Assembly (NCBI GenBank): GCA_025353435.1
Contig: JANXQR010000362.1
Span: forward strand, 1 to 5,908
Reading direction: 5' to 3'
Length of the DNA stretch: 5,908 bases
From: Acidobacteriota bacterium
GTDB taxonomy: Bacteria > Acidobacteriota > Terriglobia > Terriglobales > Acidobacteriaceae
This document shows positions 4,326-5,908 of this stretch, one piece after another; the stretch's first letter is position 1; every line of letters starts with the position of its first letter. The notes under the pieces were generated by a model, which made no database searches, was not told the origin of the DNA, and was given only the letters and a program-made list of their open reading frames with translations. The translations under genes and the position numbers were made by a program.

Positions 4326-5908
4326 AGACACATACCAAAAAATCAGGAGTGCACCAAGCTGTTATCGCCGGTCCCATTTTCGAGACTTGCCATTGTTTTG
4401 ACAATGGCAGTGATGGGATTGTTGTTGTTGGCTCCTCGGAATGCTTCCGCGCAAGCCAGCGCTGGCATTACCGGCACAATCACAGACACCAGCGGCGCCG
4501 TGGTCACGGGCGCCAATGTCACTATCACCAACGAAGGAACTTCGGTTTCAGATCGCACGGTGTCTGAAAACGCCGGCACCTTCAGCTTCAAAGGCGTTCT
4601 TCCGGGCAAATACACCGTTTCGATTGACGCCGCTGGATTCAAGAAGTCGGTGCAGAAGGGCGTCACCGTCGAAGTCAGCAGGAACTCAACCGTCGACTTT
4701 TCCCTCTCCGCCGGTGCGGCCTCCGAAACCGTATCAGTCGCGGCCAACGCAATTGCCCTGAACACCACCCAGCCCGAACTCGGCAGTACGATCGAGTCGG
4801 TCGTGGTGCAAGCGTTGCCGACGGAAGTGTCGGGCCGCGGACGCCAGGTCGATTCACTCCAATTCCTGGCTCCCGGAACTACTGGCAATACCTTCTCCCA
4901 TCGCGTAAGCGGCGGCGCTGACTTTTCGCAGGAGATCATCTACAACGGCATTCCCGTTCCACAGCCGGAGACCGAAGGTTACACCACCAACTACAATCCG
5001 CCCTTCGACATGGTCGAAGAGTACCGTGTCGAGCGCTCCACCTTCTCCGCACAGTTTGGACTCGGCCAGGGCGCGCTCACCTATCAGATGAGGACTGGCA
5101 CCAATCAGTATCATGGCAGCGCGTTTGAAATTAACCGCAACAACTTGTTTGATTCGGTCGGATTCTTTAATGGCCCCCATTGGAACTCCGCAAACACCAA
5201 GAATAAGCCCCCCATCGACCACGAAAACAACTACGGTTTCTCGATCGGCGGCCCCGTTCGCATTCCTCACATTTACGATGGGCGCAACAAGACCTTCTTC
5301 CACTACACCCAGGAATGGTACAAACAGAACAACGAGAACACCACCATTGGCACGGTGCCGACGGCCAAGGAGAAGGCAGGTGACTTCACTGACTTTGTTG
5401 ACAGCAATGGCCAAATGGTTCCGATCTTTGATCCTGCCACCAATAACACACAGCAGTTTCAATGCAATGGCGTATTGAATGTCATTTGCCCGAATCGGTT
5501 CAGCGCCATCTCCCAGAGCCTGCTCCAGTACATTCCCGATCCAGACAACACCGGCACTGGCATCGGAGGCTTGAGCAAGAACAAGCTTTTTGTTCCCTAC
5601 ATCAATCCAACCATTCAACACAATTGGGGATTCACGGTCGACCATAACCTCACTTCGAAGCAGAGCGTCCACTACACACAGTGGCGGAATACCTTCCACA
5701 ACCACGGCTTCGACAACGATCCCATCTTTTTACCCCCGAATCCTCTAAATGGCCTGCGTTACTTCCCCAACATCGGCAGCGTATTTTTGTTGAATTACAG
5801 CTACGCCATCACGCCGCACCTCGTCATGACCGCCGGCGCCGGCTGGATCGGCGAGATCAACAATCAATTCAACGTGATGAAGCAGGCGGGGAATACCTCC
5901 TTCGCGGG
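4323..5908 (+). CDS. Oar-like TonB-dependent outer-membrane receptor, 3' end beyond window
   Basis: 528 residues are visible and the frame is still open at the edge; complete family members are usually around 1,000-1,200 aa. The signal peptide spans residues 1-43 (Arg/Lys-containing N-region, hydrophobic core 22-37, NASA before QASAG). Residues about 48-135 form a carboxypeptidase-regulatory-like beta-sandwich (GITGTITDTSGAVVTGANVT, FSFKGVLPGKYTVSIDAAGF). The plug follows at about 145-265 (TIESVVVQALP, VDSLQFLAPGT, FDMVEEYRVERSTFSAQFG, RTGTNQYHGSAFE). The barrel then begins with family landmarks: FSIGGPVRIP near 306, DGRNKTFFHYTQEW near 319, TVPTAKEKAGDF near 344 and PNRFSAISQSLLQYIPDPDN near 390. 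Such receptors use TonB-ExbBD energy to import large substrates across the outer membrane, and some Oar relatives act in surface adhesion. Which substrate is imported here cannot be read from the sequence. It has its own likely promoter and strong ribosome site, and it follows two exported propeller proteins in the same direction. No frameshift or truncation is seen in the visible part. Confidence 0.95.
   Translation, partial: MRHIPKNQECTKLLSPVPFSRLAIVLTMAVMGLLLLAPRNASAQASAGITGTITDTSGAVVTGANVTITNEGTSVSDRTVSENAGTFSFKGVLPGKYTVSIDAAGFKKSVQKGVTVEVSRNSTVDFSLSAGAASETVSVAANAIALNTTQPELGSTIESVVVQALPTEVSGRGRQVDSLQFLAPGTTGNTFSHRVSGGADFSQEIIYNGIPVPQPETEGYTTNYNPPFDMVEEYRVERSTFSAQFGLGQGALTYQMRTGTNQYHGSAFEINRNNLFDSVGFFNGPHWNSANTKNKPPIDHENNYGFSIGGPVRIPHIYDGRNKTFFHYTQEWYKQNNENTTIGTVPTAKEKAGDFTDFVDSNGQMVPIFDPATNNTQQFQCNGVLNVICPNRFSAISQSLLQYIPDPDNTGTGIGGLSKNKLFVPYINPTIQHNWGFTVDHNLTSKQSVHYTQWRNTFHNHGFDNDPIFLPPNPLNGLRYFPNIGSVFLLNYSYAITPHLVMTAGAGWIGEINNQFNVMKQAGNTSFA

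Noticed and set aside
4854..5705. Minus-strand open frame of 283 codons opposite the receptor gene
   Set aside because: The + strand carries a continuous TonB-receptor plug and barrel with family landmarks throughout. The antisense frame has no recognisable domain.

Overview
The window looks like chromosomal DNA from an acidobacterium (Acidobacteriota, probably class Terriglobia or a relative such as Solibacter). The basis is GC-rich coding DNA, an Oar-type TonB-dependent receptor with the N-terminal carboxypeptidase-regulatory-like domain that this phylum carries in many copies, and neighbouring secreted FG-GAP/ASPIC-UnbV (CRTAC1-like) proteins, also abundant there. The assignment rests on protein style, not on a database search.

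Layout, all genes on the + strand. Bases 1-180 hold the tail of a broken CRTAC1-like gene. It matches the first FG-GAP blade of the next gene over about 37 residues, then diverges and stops. Bases 181-302 are a short gap with a good -10 element placed so that transcription would begin at or next to the GTG start of the next gene. Bases 303-2210 and 2207-3979 encode two intact exported CRTAC1-like beta-propeller proteins (635 and 590 aa). They overlap by 4 bases (ATGA) and so are probably one translationally coupled operon. Bases 3980-4322 are noncoding and contain a large imperfect hairpin just after the operon, a sigma70-like promoter (TTGACA, 17-base spacer, TAGGAT), and a roughly 130-base leader with two further stem-loops. 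A TonB-dependent receptor starts at GTG 4323 behind a strong AAGGAG and runs off the right edge, with 528 residues visible.

Functionally, this is an envelope locus. Two secreted, probably calcium-binding seven-bladed propellers with C-terminal ASPIC/UnbV domains sit beside an outer-membrane receptor for a large or complexed substrate. No enzyme, regulator or defined substrate is encoded here, so the role of the propellers (scaffold, adhesin, surface substrate capture) is open. The broken upstream copy plus two paralogs suggests local tandem duplication with decay. The most interesting points are the possible leaderless GTG start of the first intact gene, the structured leader of the receptor gene, and the pairing of tandem propellers with the receptor.
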